Assembly (NCBI GenBank): GCA_030407085.1
Contig: CM059582.1
Span: 161,874,001 to 161,938,000, forward strand
DNA: 64,000 nt
Reading direction: 5' to 3'
From: Trichopria drosophilae
Taxonomy: Eukaryota > Arthropoda > Insecta > Hymenoptera > Diapriidae
Part shown: positions 60,727 through 64,000 of the stretch, piece by piece
How the letters are laid out: each line of letters begins with the position of its first letter
How positions within the stretch are numbered: the stretch's first letter is position 1
Notes under the pieces: generated by a model
Databases searched by the model: none
Told to the model about the DNA's origin: nothing
What the model saw: the letters and a program-made list of their open reading frames with translations, nothing else
Made by a program: the position numbers and the translations under genes

Positions 60727-63700
60727 AGCAAAGTAGATTGTGAATTAAAGATGGTCAATCTCATTCGTTTTACATTCTATAAGATTTAATAACTCCTGGA
60801 GCAAGTGAAGTTGCTTCTACTGACATTTAATCAAGGTATTGTCAGGTATTTTCTTTCGTAAATAAATCCACATTTTATAAAGGCTACTATATGTACGTAG
60901 CCGCCAACAAATTAAGTACATAACGTTTACATGTATAAAAAATGCAATATTTCAAACTTTATTCTAATTGACTTTGTTTATTTACATATTGTATATTTCA
61001 TTATTTATAATATATTTCGATCTTTTAGTATTTCGCTGGAGAAGCTGCACAATCTTGATATTTAGCCTCTTGAGTGATGGTAACGCATTACGGTTTCTTT
61101 TTACCAAACATTCAAAATGTTAATATTTTTGTATTCTTATTAATCCTTTAACGCTGCGGTAGACGTTTTGTTTTCAGTCAGGTTCAATGTTAATTTTCTC
61201 TGCAACTATGAAAGTAAACATTTCCAAGAGCCATTTCTTATGTATTTGGACAGGCTCTTTCAGTATCTGCCAATAAAACTGCGAAAAAAAATTAATTTAC
61301 AAAAAGTTACAGCCATTAAAAAAAATATACGTATTAATAATTTTGTTTCAAATATTATTTTTTTTTCACACAGTAAGTAATCAGAGCACTGTTGCACCTG
61401 AAAATACCGCGTACGCAATATTCAGGATTCTTAATGGTGAAACGTACTTTTCAAAATTTCATGAAGGCGTATTCAAAATGGCCGCAGAAAGATATTTTAT
61501 CACAAGAATATTAATACGCAGTGTTCGCTTATTTTAAAAAATGTATTGTTTTAATGCCATTGAGTATATAAATATATACGCTGATGACAAGTAAGCCAGA
61601 TTTCAAAAATTCCAAAGGGTAGACGTTATTTTCAAACCGAATTGTCCACTTATTTAGTCTTATTAAAATTAAAAGGATTAAAAAACGAAAAATTAATACT
61701 TCAATTAGTGTTCAAGAGTTTGCACATTAAAGGGCGACCGTGGATGGATTTAGTAGTATTGAAAACTAAACGAAGTAATGCTCGTGGAAGAGAAGCATTC
61801 AAAGAGCTGCAGCAATATGTACATTATTTACAATAGGCACTTGTTTCTACGATAGTCGCTAGAGGGACACAAAACCCATTTATATGTAAATCAATTTAAA
61901 TACAGATATGAATATTCCAAAGTTAAGGTTTTGTCGCGATTATCATACAAAATCCGGCGATGTTCATCTTTTTACCATTTTCGTGTTTTCCATCGAAAAC
62001 CAAAAAATTATTTTATTTTTATATTATTAGTTAATTGACCCTTAATACCGAGAAATACTATTAATTATACTTAATTTTAAATTACGACGGTCGAGAAGAA
62101 ACCTTTTCGTTGCTAGTTGCAACAATTATTTTGATAATATGTACATGTTGCAAACAATTAAAATTCTTGATACCGTTTCCAAGAAATTATTTTTCATTAT
62201 GGATACTGTTGACGAGAAAAAGCATTACTGCCCTTATACAAAATGGAGACCTGCAAACATAATTTGTTAAACAACTTTTATTAAATACTCAAAATTTCTT
62301 CTTTTCGACAGTTAAAAAATTTTTCCAGAAACCGAATCTCTACAACTTTACCGTATGACTTTTGTAAATTTCTACGGCTAACATCAAACATCTTTATTTA
62401 TTTAAAAAGAATATATTATTTTTACAATTTCTGAATAATTTTTGTGATCAAGTAAAATATTTGGAAAAATTCGTTCGGTTAAGTTGTAGAGAATCTTTTT
62501 AACGAAAAAATAAGCCATCATTCTTTAAAATCCATTCATTTTTAGAAAATTCGTAAGTGGCGTAAGAAGAAAGTTTCAGATTAATAATATCATTAATAAA
62601 AGTTGTTTAATAAATTATTTTTGCAGATCTCAATTTATTTTCAAGAACAGTAATACTCTAGTAGTTTCTCCCTTGAACAATGTCTTTATTAGTGGAAATT
62701 AAATTCTTAAAAACGTTATTAAATATTTCTCCCAAACGTACTCTATGGAGAGTTCTAACTTCCTTAAGATTTCAGTCTAATACTGAATAACGTTGGATTA
62801 ATTTTTCACGATATTGAATTCGTAAGCAAGCATAAGAATTTTTATAATAATATTTATAGCAGTTTTGTAAGTATTTTACATATTTTTGTTCTGGATAACC
62901 GAAATCCATAACAATTATAACGTAAATTCAAGCATTCAAAACTTGGCAGGGCGCAGGTCACTGCCGTTATCTAGCACTTGGACAAACTCGAAAATATCCG
63001 CAACGATAAAGAACGACTAATCGTCAGAAGATTAGTTTAAAAAGGCACGTAATTACGTCACTACTTTGCGTAACATTATTTAAAGTGTAACAAAATATTT
63101 TCAAGAAACTCAAAACACGCTCATTTTGCATTACGATGCGAGTGTCTTCCTTTGTTACACATGTTTAATCATTATAATAAGAATATTGTTTAGTTTATTT
63201 ATTTTAATGAATATATCCTAACTCGTAAATGATACTAAATTAATTAGTAGGGCAGAATCCGTATCTGTTACGTAACAAAGTAGCGGCGACACAAATGTTA
63301 CATATCTGTTACAGGTTGTGTGCAAGGAAGTCGCAATATTTTGTAAAACAGTACTTTTTGGATACAAGTGCGTAACAATTTTTTGTATGGATGTGATGGT
63401 TGGTATTTTTATCAATTTCCAGATTTATTATAAGCAAGTGTTAGACAAATGCATTGTTTGTTAGTAAACATTTTATAGTAATATTTAAGATATTGTTTTT
63501 AACAGCAAATTTGGAGTGTCTTCTGAGCCAAGTTTAAAAGAAGTTTCAAGTATTAATTTCTTAATCAGTGTTTCAAATTGTTCGAAAATATGTCCTATAA
63601 ACGAAATCCAATAATTATTTCTTCAAAGCATTACGTCCGCTTTCAGCTTTTAAAACTTTAATATTGGATTCTAAATCAGTAATTTGGAAACAATACAAAG

Positions 63701-64000
63701 TACCTAACAGCGCAAGTTTATAATATTTCATGAGATTATGAAATCGCACTTTCTCTCCCTAGGGAGCAAAAGAAGTAAATGCGGAAGGAAAATGTTATTG
63801 CGGTGAAATATTGTACAGTTTTTTAATTTTAGAAAATTATGTAAAAATTCTGAAATGTTAATAGGTTATTTAGTAACTTATTATGATACTCTATTATGCA
63901 TGTTTAAAAAATACTCACATAGCAGTTGGTGCTTTCCTATGAGAAAATAGTACGCGCGACTAGAGAGAATCGTAGTACAAATCGGTAAAACTCGCATTCG
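60727..64000. other. AT-rich distal flank
   Basis: Apart from the open frames at 61.1-61.9 kb I see no gene. Composition becomes less AT-rich at the very end (about 63930-64000, several CpG), which may be the edge of another gene outside the window. Confidence 0.4.
61140..61850 (+). other. Cluster of unassigned short open frames
   Basis: Frames at 61168-61380, 61343-61537 and 61642-61836 follow each other on the plus strand; the last ends WMDLVVLKTKRSNARGREAF. None matches a family I know. TTAATCCTTTAACGC at 61140 and AAAAGGATTAA at 61681 might be a degraded TTAA element, and GGTAGACGTT recurs at about 61160 and 61619. Confidence 0.2.

Noticed and set aside
1..64000. CRISPR arrays, bacterial operons, functional tRNA or rRNA genes
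   Set aside because: No regularly spaced identical repeats, no ribosome-binding sites or operon structure, and the only tRNA-like sequence does not fold properly.

Overview
This window is AT-rich animal nuclear DNA, almost certainly from an insect. It has one confidently recognised protein-coding gene, on the minus strand: a cAMP-dependent protein kinase type II regulatory subunit (PKA-RII; Pka-R2 in Drosophila). Everything else is intron or flank packed with decayed, mostly short inverted-repeat transposons. Evidence for a eukaryote: GT-AG introns of 75 bp to 16 kb, many TTAA- and TA-flanked MITE-like elements, a broken non-LTR retrotransposon and a tRNA-like element. The RII protein looks insect-like, possibly hymenopteran, but I cannot place the order from sequence alone.

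Gene layout (minus strand, read from high to low coordinates). A promoter and 5'UTR candidate region lies at about 44,960-45,900, with a possible 107-nt 5'UTR intron. Coding exons are 44742-44958 (start codon), 34073-34164, 17521-17604, 17329-17435, 16885-17143, 16651-16809, 15704-15806 and 9700-9830 (stop). Every junction keeps frame and the exons sum to 383 codons plus stop. Exon 1 encodes the dimerization/docking domain, exon 2 the RRxS inhibitor site, and exons 3-8 the two cyclic-nucleotide-binding domains. A less AT-rich, non-coding stretch from 9699 down to about 5816 is best read as a long 3'UTR.

The 3' flank (1-5815) and 5' flank (45,900-64,000) contain no recognised gene. They and the large introns carry many foldback elements. 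One group has TTAA target sites (piggyBac-like), including a three-level nest at 31.4-34.0 kb: a LINE reverse-transcriptase fragment split by a TTAA element, itself split by another TTAA element. A second group has TA target sites and CAGT-type ends (pogo/mariner-like). Other families have their own terminal repeats. A recurring module of roughly 85-120 bp, with the core ATTCAAAATGGCGGATCC, sits inside several TTAA families with different ends.

Limits: boundaries were read by eye, no database search was possible, and UTR, promoter and poly(A) calls are inferences.
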